43,098 nucleotides of DNA, from positions 1-43,098 of the forward strand of contig WQWB01000007.1 in the NCBI GenBank assembly GCA_009785555.1. The letters run 5' to 3'. This document shows, piece after piece, positions 14,953 through 22,993 of this stretch (positions within the stretch are counted from its first letter, which is position 1; every line of letters begins with the position of its first letter). The notes below the pieces were generated by a model. It saw only the letters and a program-made list of their open reading frames with translations, did no database searches and had not been told where the DNA came from. A program made the translations under genes and the position numbers. Source of the stretch: Defluviitaleaceae bacterium. GTDB taxonomy: Bacteria > Bacillota > Clostridia > Lachnospirales > WRAX01.

Positions 14953-16001
14953 ACGAGCTTACGAAGATTAAGGATGTGTCAGCGCGGTACGCCATTACCG
15001 CGCGTACGCTTCGGTATTATGAAGATATAGGCCTGCTTGTAAGCGTACGCACGCCGGACTATGCCCACCGTATGTACGACGGCGCGGCCATTATGCGCTT
15101 GAAGCAAATTCTTATTTTGCGTAAACTTAATATCAGCGTTAAGGATATTAAACGCATCTTCGCTGCCGCAAACACTGAGGTTGTGTTGGAAGTGCTTGAT
15201 AAAAAAGCCGATGATATCGACGAGGAAGTTGCGCTTCTGCACGAGCTGAAGGCGATTGTGCTGGAATTTATCGCCCAGGTCAAAAAATCGGATTTCCATA
15301 ACGAAAACGAAGTTAAGCTCTTATATGATAAAGCCAAAGAGATAGAGACACAGTTGGCCGCAGGTTCGGTAGATGCACCAGCCGATGAGCAGTATGCCGC
15401 CGCGCGCTTGGCGGAAGTGGCGGAAAAGTTGGATAGCAAGCGTTTTGTACCGCCAATTGCCGTAAATACGTACAAACAGAGGATGAACGGTGCATGGCGG
15501 TTTATCGGCAAACGGTACGCAAGTGCCGACGAGGCGTGGGGTAACTGGTCGGAAATATGGGGTTTAAGCGAAAATAATTATTACGAGAATTACTTATTTA
15601 AGCAATTGATGATAGATCCTGCAATAATTTACTGCGACGGCAACCCGCAGGATGGAAGCGCTTTAATTGGCTTGATGTATCATAATTCTAACGTTCGGAA
15701 AGATTGTGAACCGTACCATTTTGAATATTGGCTTGGTTGCTTTACACCGGCAAATACGCTCGTTCCGGAAGGGTACGATTATGCGGACTTTCCTGAAGCG
15801 GACGTAATAACATGTTGGCTTTACGGTAAAAACGAGGATGTGTACGCGCATGAGCCGGTTGCGTTTGATAGGATGTTTGATGAGGGCTTTAAGCCACATG
15901 ATGATTGGTGGTTTGAACGTTACGTACCGCACCGCGAAATAGCGGACAAGCACGGCTATAAAATCGCGGATATTTGCTTCTTTCAACCAATTAACGAATA
16001 A
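14949..16001 (+). CDS. MerR family transcriptional regulator with GyrI-like effector domain
   Basis: The 350-residue protein opens with the MerR winged helix (TKIKDVSARYAITARTLRYYEDIGLL) and a dimerising coiled coil containing LEVLDKKADDIDEEVALLHELKAIV. The C-terminal 180 residues resemble GyrI/AraC-type effector-binding domains: AWRFIGKRYASADEAW, then a Trp/Tyr-rich end (DDWWFERYVPHREI). Such regulators sense lipophilic drugs or metabolites. It probably acts on the 19-bp-spacer promoter upstream and so controls its own synthesis together with the unknown protein. Confidence 0.9.
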   Translation: MNELTKIKDVSARYAITARTLRYYEDIGLLVSVRTPDYAHRMYDGAAIMRLKQILILRKLNISVKDIKRIFAAANTEVVLEVLDKKADDIDEEVALLHELKAIVLEFIAQVKKSDFHNENEVKLLYDKAKEIETQLAAGSVDAPADEQYAAARLAEVAEKLDSKRFVPPIAVNTYKQRMNGAWRFIGKRYASADEAWGNWSEIWGLSENNYYENYLFKQLMIDPAIIYCDGNPQDGSALIGLMYHNSNVRKDCEPYHFEYWLGCFTPANTLVPEGYDYADFPEADVITCWLYGKNEDVYAHEPVAFDRMFDEGFKPHDDWWFERYVPHREIADKHGYKIADICFFQPINE

Positions 16002-16068
16002 AAGAATAAACATATAAATTCCGGCGCAAAATAAGGCAAATCATTAACATTAATTTATGAGGTGCTTT

Positions 16069-17262
16069 ATGAAAAAATATTTTGCTGCCGGGATTTTTAT
16101 TGTTTTACTTTTAACGGTAATTACCCATGTTATGGCTGAAACGGAAAAACATACCGAGAAACCGACGGTTGAGGCGCGCGGTGCGATTTTGGTTGATTTA
16201 GAGTCCGGACGTATCTTGTGGGGAAAGAATCAAGACGATGAATTAGCCATGGCAAGTACCACGAAAATAATGACAGCGATGCTTTGCCTGGAACTGGGCA
16301 ATTTAAACGATATTGTAACGGTAAGCCGCCGCGCCGCCGTAGCGCCTCGTGTCAAGATGTACTTGCAAGAGGGTGAAAAGATAAAGCTTGAGCTTCTTCT
16401 GTACGCTTTGATGCTTCAAAGTTCCAACGATGCAGCTGTTGCCATTGCCGAGCATATCAGCGGTACGGTGGAAGAGTTTTGCGCGTTGATGACAGCGAAG
16501 GCGAAGGAGCTTGGAGCTGAAAATACGGTTTTTGAGACACCGAACGGCTTGGACGCGGGTGACCATCACTCCACCGCGTCGGACCTGGCGATAATAACGC
16601 GCTACGCTATGAAGAACGATAAATTCGTTAAGATAATAAACACGCACGAATACAGCGGCCAAAGTTCCCGCCGCGATTATCACATATACAATAAAAACCG
16701 CCTATTGTCGGAGTATCGCGGTGCGAACGGAGTAAAGACGGGATTTACGGGTAAAGCCGGATATTGCTTTGTAGGGTCGGCAGAGCGGGACGATTTGTCC
16801 CTAATATCCGTTGTCCTCGCCAGCGGCTGGGGTGGGCGAGGCCGTGAGCAGCGCTGGAATGATACGAAGGAAATCCTTAACTACGGCTTCAACAATTACA
16901 AAAACGAGACCATAGTTGTGGAAGGCGATACGGCAGGGAACTTGATAGTGGAACGCTCCAAGACGACGAATATAACGCTTGTATTTTCGGAAAAATTGCG
17001 CCTGCCGATTACTGAGGAGGAAAAGGGTAACCTGCGTATGGAACGAGACCTTCCGAGTCAGCTTCGCGCGCCGATAACCGCCGGCAACGTCGTCGGCACA
17101 TGCACCATATACGCGGGTGAAGAAAAGTTGGCGGAAATTGACGTGATAACTACCGCGAATGCGGAGAGGCACGATTTGAAAACATCGATGGAGAAGGTGC
17201 TTGCGTCGCTTTTAGAGATATTCACGTCCGGTAAAGTTGACGTAGTGTTGCCGGAATTTTAA
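16069..17262 (+). CDS. dacF: D-alanyl-D-alanine carboxypeptidase (DacF/PBP5-type)
   Basis: The ATG at 16069 has GAGGTG at good spacing and is preferred over the track start 12 bases earlier; it gives 397 residues. A signal peptide (KKYFAAGIFIVLLLTVITHVMA) leads into the serine peptidase S11 domain with ASTTK (Ser about 63), SSNDA (SxN motif) and KTGFTG. The PBP5-type beta-rich C-terminal domain follows. The enzyme trims the terminal D-Ala from peptidoglycan stem peptides; DacF paralogues often serve in sporulation. No clear C-terminal amphipathic anchor is seen, though the last 20 residues are mildly amphipathic. The symbol is by similarity of type, not certain orthology. Confidence 0.9.
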   Translation: MKKYFAAGIFIVLLLTVITHVMAETEKHTEKPTVEARGAILVDLESGRILWGKNQDDELAMASTTKIMTAMLCLELGNLNDIVTVSRRAAVAPRVKMYLQEGEKIKLELLLYALMLQSSNDAAVAIAEHISGTVEEFCALMTAKAKELGAENTVFETPNGLDAGDHHSTASDLAIITRYAMKNDKFVKIINTHEYSGQSSRRDYHIYNKNRLLSEYRGANGVKTGFTGKAGYCFVGSAERDDLSLISVVLASGWGGRGREQRWNDTKEILNYGFNNYKNETIVVEGDTAGNLIVERSKTTNITLVFSEKLRLPITEEEKGNLRMERDLPSQLRAPITAGNVVGTCTIYAGEEKLAEIDVITTANAERHDLKTSMEKVLASLLEIFTSGKVDVVLPEF

Positions 17263-17273
17263 GGGTTTATATA

Positions 17274-17357
17274 AACCACGAAAAGATGTCTGCGCCGCGC
17301 TAAATACAAGAAAAATGCGAAAGAGTTATTTTCGTGTGTTTCGTGTATTTTGTGGTT
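17274..17357. repeat. Intergenic inverted-repeat element
   Basis: AACCACGAAAA (17274-17284) pairs with TTTTGTGGTT (17348-17357), and the interior repeats short TTTCGTGT units. Similar CACGAAA-rich palindromic stretches are seen between genes in many bacteria. No gene is visible here. It could also act as a loose terminator for dacF. Confidence 0.5.
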
Positions 17358-17428
17358 ATTTATTAAAATGTCTAAACCCATACTAGCTGCATAAAATGTA
17401 ATAATATACTTAATACGGCGGTGTTTTT

Positions 17429-17593
17429 ATGCGCAGACGGTTTAGGAGAATCGCTCACATGCGTGTTTTGGCGGGCATTGTGTGCGTATCGATGGGCGTG
17501 GGTATGCTTCTTGTGCTGTTTATACCTGCGTGGGGCTTTTTTGCGGCGGCATTTTTGGTTATTATCGGGCTTTGGAATTTGTACATGTGCTGA
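17429..17593 (+). CDS. Small two-helix membrane protein (54 residues)
   Basis: This ORF is too short for the track, which shows another frame. It begins MRRRFRRIAHMRVLAGI and has two hydrophobic stretches (VLAGIVCVSMGVGMLLVLFI and FFAAAFLVIIGLWNLYM) around a PAWG turn, with an Arg-rich cytoplasmic start. The composition and the positive-inside pattern look like a genuine small membrane protein of the kind found in Clostridia. The ribosome binding site is weak (GGCGGTG). Function is unknown. Confidence 0.65.
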   Translation: MRRRFRRIAHMRVLAGIVCVSMGVGMLLVLFIPAWGFFAAAFLVIIGLWNLYMC

Positions 17594-17605
17594 GAGTAGA
17601 ATTAA

Positions 17606-17629
17606 TATTGACAAATATTTGAAAGTACG
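17606..17629 (+). repeat. 24-bp direct repeat, left copy
   Basis: This copy (TATTGACAAATATTTGAAAG plus four more bases) is identical to 19009-19032. It includes a TTGACA -35 box and spacer but is followed by CGGTGA rather than a -10 box, so it looks like a decapitated copy of the glgC promoter. The two copies bracket the Cys-rich gene pair. Confidence 0.8.
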
Positions 17630-17677
17630 CGGTGAGTAAGGGCGCAGACATGGTATTCTTACAAAAAGCAAATAAAA

Positions 17678-17711
17678 AAGCCGCAATAACATAATGCAGT
17701 TTTTGCGGCTT
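17678..17711 (-). terminator. Intrinsic terminator of the Cys-rich operon
   Basis: On the minus strand AAGCCGCAA pairs with TTGCGGCTT, followed by a TTTTTTATTT run. It lies ten bases beyond the stop codon of the second gene. Confidence 0.88.
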
Positions 17712-17720
17712 AGAGATTAA

Positions 17721-18296
17721 TTAACGGTTAAAAGGAAGAAAAAAACCACAAACACATTGTAGGCCTAGGGGATGCGGTTGGAAAATATGGGGATACAATC
17801 TCGTGCGTGTTTCCGAAGCTATAAGAAAACCACAATCCAAACAAATACGATGAAATACACTAATTGATACCAAGCAGTACTCTAATAAATTATGGATATC
17901 AGTTGTACCCATGTAAAATACGTTATTATTGCCATGAAAACACATCGGCAAAGAATTGTGATCTAGACCCGGGCGGTTTTTTATTAACAGTTCGATTAAA
18001 GGACTATTTTTTGATATTAACAACTCATCCCGAATAGATGCGGTGCGAAATGCTTCAAATTCTAAATCAAGTAATATTCCTATGAGCACAGGATCTCCAG
18101 AAAAAATCCGATTTGACCATGAAATTGTTCCGCTTACAGCATCAGCAAATATTGTAAACTCGATTACATTTTCATTGCTAGCTATATTTCTGTCAACACC
18201 TAATGCGTGCATACTTGGATTTGCGAATATGATTGAAATTAAAGTTACAAGTAAAATAAGTAATTTAATTGTGGTAATAATCTTTAATTTAGCCAT
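17721..18296 (-). CDS. Secreted Cys-rich protein A (unknown family)
   Basis: This 191-residue protein has a signal peptide (LKIITTIKLLILLVTLISIIFANP) and a middle part without clear motifs. Its C-terminal 85 residues contain CFH, then Cys, then CLDCGFLIASET, a His-x-Phe, and CVCG. The Cys/His spacing suggests a zinc ribbon or disulphide-stabilised fold. The same layout occurs in the gene upstream, so the two are distant paralogues. GGAGG precedes the ATG, and it overlaps its neighbour by eight bases. The region is visibly AT-richer than its surroundings. I do not recognise the family. Confidence 0.8.
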   Translation of the reverse strand: MAKLKIITTIKLLILLVTLISIIFANPSMHALGVDRNIASNENVIEFTIFADAVSGTISWSNRIFSGDPVLIGILLDLEFEAFRTASIRDELLISKNSPLIELLIKNRPGLDHNSLPMCFHGNNNVFYMGTTDIHNLLEYCLVSISVFHRICLDCGFLIASETRTRLYPHIFQPHPLGLQCVCGFFLPFNR

Positions 18297-18741
18297 GATA
18301 TGTGCCTCCTGTAATATTTTTGCGGCTTTCCTTACCCGTGTCTATAATACGATAAAATCCGGGTTTCCGATGACCACATCTTATACAAGCCGGAAAAGGT
18401 CCAAAACCAAATTCGTGATAAATAGTAAATACATCAGTCATTGACCAAAGTAATAAATCACAAGTAAGGCATCGAGTTTCGGAAACATATACACGTCTCT
18501 GGCAAAACTGATCTGTTGGGCCTGATATAGATGGCGGGAGATTTGTTGTTCTCCAACGGTCATGAAAGCAAAATGAAAACGTACCAGAAGTGTCATATTC
18601 GGTGTAAAATACAACGTGACTCCATTCGGATTGGTGTTCTAAAACCAAGCCTTCATGTGCTGTTGCAGAATGAACTAAGCCAAACAACATGATTATAGAA
18701 ACAATCAATGCTGAAAGGAAACGAATTTGTTTGTTTTTCAT
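18289..18741 (-). CDS. Secreted Cys-rich protein B (unknown family)
   Basis: This 150-residue protein begins with a signal peptide (KNKQIRFLSALIVSIIMLFGLVHSATA). The mature part contains FCFHDRW, a lone Cys, CLTCDLLLWSMT, a His-x-Phe, and CIRCG. In a 33-residue stretch, eleven positions (C, L, C, L, S, T, H, F, P, C, G) coincide with protein A. It is the first gene of the two-gene operon, with its own promoter about 110 bases upstream. Function unknown; export plus paired Cys motifs suggest a surface or spore-associated structural role, a toxin, or a metal-binding protein. Confidence 0.8.
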   Translation of the reverse strand: MKNKQIRFLSALIVSIIMLFGLVHSATAHEGLVLEHQSEWSHVVFYTEYDTSGTFSFCFHDRWRTTNLPPSISGPTDQFCQRRVYVSETRCLTCDLLLWSMTDVFTIYHEFGFGPFPACIRCGHRKPGFYRIIDTGKESRKNITGGTYHG

Positions 18742-18853
18742 AATTAAACCTCACTTTCAATTTGTAATGTTGATGATTGCATTACACACAATTGTTAGTT
18801 ATCAACTTTTCATACGCACCCTTCCTTCCTGTGTATGAGTATTATTTGATTGT

Positions 18854-18882
18854 ATGATAACATGACAATCGATATATGTCAA
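18854..18882 (-). promoter_or_regulatory. Sigma-A promoter of the Cys-rich operon with overlapping dyad
   Basis: The minus strand reads TTGACA, a 17-base spacer and TATCAT. The dyad TGACA-N9-TGTCA (plus strand 18863-18881) covers the -35 box and half the spacer, a good place for a repressor. Confidence 0.75.
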
Positions 18883-19008
18883 CATTTGTTAATGAATATT
18901 TTTTTAGAAGAATTTTTTTATGTACAAATTATATAATATTAAACATCTTACCGCAACTTTTGAGTTGAGTTCAAGATATGGAATCTTTATACACATTAAT
19001 TGGATTTT

Positions 19009-19032
19009 TATTGACAAATATTTGAAAGTACG
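19009..19032 (+). repeat. 24-bp direct repeat, right copy
   Basis: This is identical to 17606-17629 and forms the -35 box and spacer of the functional glgC promoter. Confidence 0.8.
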
Positions 19033-19039
19033 ATAAAAT
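19011..19039 (+). promoter_or_regulatory. Sigma-A promoter of glgC-glgD
   Basis: TTGACA, a 17-base spacer and TAAAAT (19034-19039) lie 34 bases before the glgC ATG. Confidence 0.85.
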
Positions 19040-19073
19040 TATACCAACGATATTTGTAAAGGTAGGTGGGATT

Positions 19074-20363
19074 ATGCGCGGCAAAGAGATTATTGCCATG
19101 CTTCTTGCCGGTGGGCAAGGCAGCCGGCTTGGCATTCTTACAAAGACAAAGGCGAAACCCGCTGTCAGCTACGGCGGCAAGTTTAGGATGATCGACTTCC
19201 CCCTTTCAAACTGCATAAATTCCGGTATTGACACGGTCGGAGTGCTTACGCAGTATCAGCCGCTTCTCCTTAACAAGCATATAGGCAACGGCGTGCCGTG
19301 GGATCTGGACAGGACAAGCGGAGGCACTGCCATCCTCCAGCCCCATCAAAAAAATGACAATACCGGGGATTGGTACAGCGGCTCGGCAAACGCCGTATGC
19401 CAAAACATCAATTTTATAGATGAGTATAACCCCGAGTACGTACTTGTTTTAGGCGGGGACCATATCTATAAGATGGATTATTCCCTTATGCTTGATGCCC
19501 ACAAACAAAACAATGCGGATGCTACTATCGCTGTTATCGAGGTACCGTGGGATGAGGCATCACGCTATGGCATAATGAATGCTGATGAATCGGGCCGTGT
19601 TACGGCTTTTGTGGAGAAGCCGAAAGAGCCGGTCAGCAACCTGGCCTCGATGGGCATTTATATCTTCACTTGGAAATACCTGCGTGAAGCGCTTATTGAA
19701 TCTGACAAACTACATACGGATTCGGATTTTGGCAAGCATATCATTCCGCTTCTCCTTGAAGGCGGCAAAACGATGTTTGCGTATAAATTTACGGATTATT
19801 GGCGTGACGTAGGCACTATAGACAGCTATTTTGAATCTAACATGGAGCTTATTGCCACCGTGCCGCTTTTTAATTTGTATGAGGAACACAAGCGTATTTA
19901 TACGAACAGCCCGCACCAGCCGCCGCAATACACGGGTGAGAATGCGGACGTGCGCGGCTCGCTTCTTTCGGAAGGGTGCGAGATTTACGGAACGGTAATT
20001 AATTCCGTGTTAGGCTATGGCGTTAAAGTGCATAACGGAGCGCGGGTTGTAAACTCCATTGTCATGGAAAACTGTAACATCGGCCGCGACACGGTTATTG
20101 AAGATTGCATTTTGGATGAAAACAGCCTTATAGGCGACAATGTAACCATAGGTGTGTCTGTTGGCGATGATGCGCAGGCCGTAAATGAGCTGCGCCCGGA
20201 TATCTACAATACCGGCATTACAGTTATCGGAGAATATTCCAAAATCCCCGACAATGTCCGTATCGGTAAAAACTGTGTGGTTGAGGGAGTTTCGGTTTAC
20301 AGTGATTATGACTGTGGGCTTCTTGCAAACGGCAGATCCGTTATAAAACCAGTATTGATGTAG
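19074..20363 (+). CDS. glgC: Glucose-1-phosphate adenylyltransferase, catalytic subunit
   Basis: This 429-residue protein makes ADP-glucose for glycogen synthesis. It has the nucleotide-binding [16 protein letters not shown] segment and [26 protein letters not shown]. It also has [12 protein letters not shown] and [13 protein letters not shown] (sugar-phosphate site), then a left-handed beta-helix C-terminal domain with hexapeptide-like repeats. GGTGGG lies before the ATG. It is followed eight bases later by glgD, the usual Firmicutes pair in which GlgC is catalytic and GlgD modulates. No other glycogen genes are nearby. Confidence 0.96.
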   Translation: MRGKEIIAMLLAGGQGSRLGILTKTKAKPAVSYGGKFRMIDFPLSNCINSGIDTVGVLTQYQPLLLNKHIGNGVPWDLDRTSGGTAILQPHQKNDNTGDWYSGSANAVCQNINFIDEYNPEYVLVLGGDHIYKMDYSLMLDAHKQNNADATIAVIEVPWDEASRYGIMNADESGRVTAFVEKPKEPVSNLASMGIYIFTWKYLREALIESDKLHTDSDFGKHIIPLLLEGGKTMFAYKFTDYWRDVGTIDSYFESNMELIATVPLFNLYEEHKRIYTNSPHQPPQYTGENADVRGSLLSEGCEIYGTVINSVLGYGVKVHNGARVVNSIVMENCNIGRDTVIEDCILDENSLIGDNVTIGVSVGDDAQAVNELRPDIYNTGITVIGEYSKIPDNVRIGKNCVVEGVSVYSDYDCGLLANGRSVIKPVLM

Positions 20364-20371
20364 AGGGGGGT

Positions 20372-21493
20372 ATGAAAATGAAAGCTATCGGAATCGTTTT
20401 GACCGGCGGCAATAATGAACGCTTAGGCGACCTAACCAGCGTCCGTGCTGCGTCGGCTTTACCTATGGGTTCGTGCTACAGGGTTATAGATTTCCCAATC
20501 AGCAATATGGCTAATTCCGGCATCAATAAAATCGCCGTTATCACCCAATATAACAGCCGTTCCCTGCATGACCATCTAAGTTCGGAAAAATGGTGGGATT
20601 TGGGGCGTAAGCATGGCGGCCTGTTCGTATTCACGCCGTTTCAATCTAACGATAATAACCTCTGGTACAGGGGAACGGCGGATTCCATCTACCAAAACAT
20701 AGCGTTTTTGAAACGTTCTAAAGAAGAGTTGGTGGTTATCGCATCAGGTAACTGTGTTTATAAAATGGATTTTAAAAAGTTAATTGAGCATCATATGGAA
20801 AAAGGCGCGGACATAACGATCGCCGCCAAAAATATAGCTGGTACGGATATAAACCCATGTGAGTTTGGCGTGCTTACGCTGGATGAAAACGGCATAGTGG
20901 CAGATTTTGAGGAGAAGCCGTTTGAAACGGAAAGCCGCATCATATCCATGGGGATTTATGTTATATCTAGGCTTTTACTGATAGAGCTACTTGAAAAGGC
21001 AATAGCAGATGATCGGTTTGAGCTTGTGACGGGTATTTTGATACACTATCGCAAAAAATATAGGATGTCTGCGTTTATGTTTGACGGGTATTGGTCGGCG
21101 ATAAATAGCGTGGATGCGTATTATAACACGAATATGGATTTTTTGCGCCACGATGTGCGTAAGACGCTTGTGCATACGTTTCCGCATATCGAGTCCAAAC
21201 CGAAGGACGAGCCGCCCGCAAAGTTCAACCACCACAGCGAATCTAGGAACTGCCTCGTCGGCAGCGGCACGATTTTAAACGGTAAGGTCGTAAATAGCGT
21301 TATCTTCCGCAAGGTGTTCACTTGGGAAAATTCATATATCAATAATTCTATTATTATGGAAGGTTGCCAAATTGCCAGCGGTTGCGTTGTAGAGCATGCG
21401 ATTCTCGATAAAGATGTTATGGTTACAGCCGGTAGGCATGTGTGCGGCACACCAGGTAAACCGGTGATTGTAAGGAAAGAGACTGTTATCTAA
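20372..21493 (+). CDS. glgD: Glucose-1-phosphate adenylyltransferase, GlgD subunit
   Basis: This 373-residue paralogue of GlgC has a degenerate nucleotide loop (IVLTGGNNERLGDLTSVRAAS) and keeps YRVIDFPISNMANSG, IASGNCVYKMDF and VADFEEKPFETES. This is the GlgD pattern, a largely regulatory partner that raises activity of the GlgC/GlgD complex. GAGGGGGG precedes the start. Its stop codon shares a base with the next start codon. Confidence 0.95.
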   Translation: MKMKAIGIVLTGGNNERLGDLTSVRAASALPMGSCYRVIDFPISNMANSGINKIAVITQYNSRSLHDHLSSEKWWDLGRKHGGLFVFTPFQSNDNNLWYRGTADSIYQNIAFLKRSKEELVVIASGNCVYKMDFKKLIEHHMEKGADITIAAKNIAGTDINPCEFGVLTLDENGIVADFEEKPFETESRIISMGIYVISRLLLIELLEKAIADDRFELVTGILIHYRKKYRMSAFMFDGYWSAINSVDAYYNTNMDFLRHDVRKTLVHTFPHIESKPKDEPPAKFNHHSESRNCLVGSGTILNGKVVNSVIFRKVFTWENSYINNSIIMEGCQIASGCVVEHAILDKDVMVTAGRHVCGTPGKPVIVRKETVI

Positions 21494-22275
21494 TGGCGTT
21501 GGAAAACTACTACAACAGTTACAATGAAGATGGTCGGCTTGCATCTAGGCATGGGCAGGTCGAGTTTTTGACGACCATGCGGTACATTGAAAGATATCTA
21601 ACACCGGGAGTGAAGGTGCTGGAAATTGGTGCGGGGTCAGGGCGTTACAGCCGTGCAATTGCCGATTTGGGTTACGATGTGGCCGCAGTGGAGCTTGTTG
21701 AAAGTAATATTGAGGTTTTTAAGTCGCGTCTAAAACCGGAGCAGAGAATCAGTGTTGCGCAGGGTAACGCATTGGATCTATCTATGTTTGCGGATGCTTG
21801 CTTTGACATGACGCTGGTGCTTGGGCCGATGTATCATATGTATACGGAAGACGACAAAGCCCTTGTTATATCCGAGGCACTCCGCGTTACGAAGCCTGGC
21901 GGCGTGCTGTTCGTTGCGTATTGCCATAGCGACGCAAGCATTGTTCATTCCGGGTTTGCCTTAAAGAGCTTTGATGTGCTGGACTATATGGAGCGCGGCA
22001 AAATTAACCCGGATACATTTGAGACGTTTAGTGAACCGGCAGATATTTTTGAGTTGATACGCAAAGAGGACATTGACCGTCTGATGAGCCGTTTTGATGT
22101 GGAACGCCTGCATTACATAGCGACGGATTTGTTTTCAAGGTATATAATGGATGCGCTTAAGGAAATGATTAATGAGGAGTACGGGTTGTACCTGCGTTAT
22201 CACTTCGCCGTGTGCGAAAGGGCGGATATGGTTGGCATTACGCACCATAGCTTAGATGTTTTCCGCAAAAATTAA
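21493..22275 (+). CDS. Class I SAM-dependent methyltransferase
   Basis: This 260-residue protein has the SAM-binding motif I VLEIGAGSGRYSRAIADLG, an acidic motif II (AAVELVES) and motif ALDLSMFADACFDMTLVLGPMYHM, followed by ALRVTKPGGVLFVAY. It starts MALENYYNSYNEDGRL, like many small Clostridia methyltransferases of unknown substrate. It is coupled by a one-base overlap to glgD and overlaps comFC by 20 bases. The substrate cannot be inferred. Confidence 0.9.
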   Translation: MALENYYNSYNEDGRLASRHGQVEFLTTMRYIERYLTPGVKVLEIGAGSGRYSRAIADLGYDVAAVELVESNIEVFKSRLKPEQRISVAQGNALDLSMFADACFDMTLVLGPMYHMYTEDDKALVISEALRVTKPGGVLFVAYCHSDASIVHSGFALKSFDVLDYMERGKINPDTFETFSEPADIFELIRKEDIDRLMSRFDVERLHYIATDLFSRYIMDALKEMINEEYGLYLRYHFAVCERADMVGITHHSLDVFRKN

Positions 22276-22993
22276 AAATATTAAACGTATGGCGTCGCGC
22301 GCGGGTGCTTTGTTTTTGGAGCTTATTTACCCCGCGCGTTGTTGCTTGTGCAACGATGTGCGGGCGTACGTGTCTAAAGAACGTATATGTAATGCCTGCA
22401 GGGTTGATTTGGGGACGCTTGCGGCACCGCGGTGTGACATGCTGCCGACGGTGTATAGCGCGTTGTCGCGTGTATATGCGGCATACGAATATAAAGGCAA
22501 CATACGAGACCTTGTGTGGCGGTTTAAGTTTGAGGGAGTTAAGGAAATAGCGGACGGAATGGCGGAGCTGATTAAAATAGCGGCATGGCCGCCGTCGTTT
22601 GTGCGTGATGTAGGAGAGGCTGATTACTTTATCCCCATACCACTACATAAAAGCCGTATGAAGGATCGTGGATTTAACCAAAGTGAGGTTTTGGCGGATA
22701 AATTGGCTGAAATTTATGGCATAACTTGCATGGATGCCTTATCTCGCGTAAAGAAGACAACGCCGATGTACGGACTGACGCGCACAGAGCGGCTTGAAAA
22801 CGTGCGCGGCGTTTTCGATGTGAATGAAAAGTATGTAGGGTTATTGAAGAGCAAAACCGTCGTTTTGATTGACGATATATACACAACAGGCGTTACTGCC
22901 GAGGAATGTGCGCATACGTTGGTTCGACATGGTGTGAATAGGGTGTATCTGCTGGCTTTTTCTATCGTAACAGAAATGGGGGGTAATACATGA
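22256..22993 (+). CDS. comFC: ComF family phosphoribosyltransferase-like protein
   Basis: This 245-residue protein has an N-terminal zinc-ribbon-like CCLCN...ICNACR region (about residues 30-55). It also has AAYEYKGNIRDLVWRFKF, DYFIPIPLHKSRMKDRGFNQSEVLA, and the PRPP-binding motif VVLIDDIYTTGVTAEECAHTL. This is the ComFC/GntX layout. ComFC is needed for DNA uptake in competent bacteria, but many non-competent Clostridia carry it. The start is uncertain; an ATG at 22289 (MASRAGALF) would avoid the overlap with the methyltransferase gene. Confidence 0.92.
   Translation: MFSAKIKNIKRMASRAGALFLELIYPARCCLCNDVRAYVSKERICNACRVDLGTLAAPRCDMLPTVYSALSRVYAAYEYKGNIRDLVWRFKFEGVKEIADGMAELIKIAAWPPSFVRDVGEADYFIPIPLHKSRMKDRGFNQSEVLADKLAEIYGITCMDALSRVKKTTPMYGLTRTERLENVRGVFDVNEKYVGLLKSKTVVLIDDIYTTGVTAEECAHTLVRHGVNRVYLLAFSIVTEMGGNT

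Larger units (their letters stand above)
18742..19073. other. AT-rich intergenic region with divergent promoters
   Basis: No gene is visible in these 332 bases. It holds the promoter and about 105-base leader of the Cys-rich operon on the left, an AT-rich stretch, the right 24-bp repeat, and the glgC promoter. The leader contains AAGGAAGG before a three-codon ORF (ATGAAAAGTTGA on the minus strand), probably fortuitous. Confidence 0.7.

Noticed and set aside
18043-18444. Plus-strand ORF of 133 residues across the Cys-rich pair
   Set aside because: It lies opposite two genes with signal peptides, ribosome binding sites, a promoter and a terminator on the minus strand; it has none of these.
18742-18850. 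Leader peptide (ATGAAAAGTTGA) in the Cys-rich operon leader
   Set aside because: It has three codons only, and no downstream attenuator was visible.
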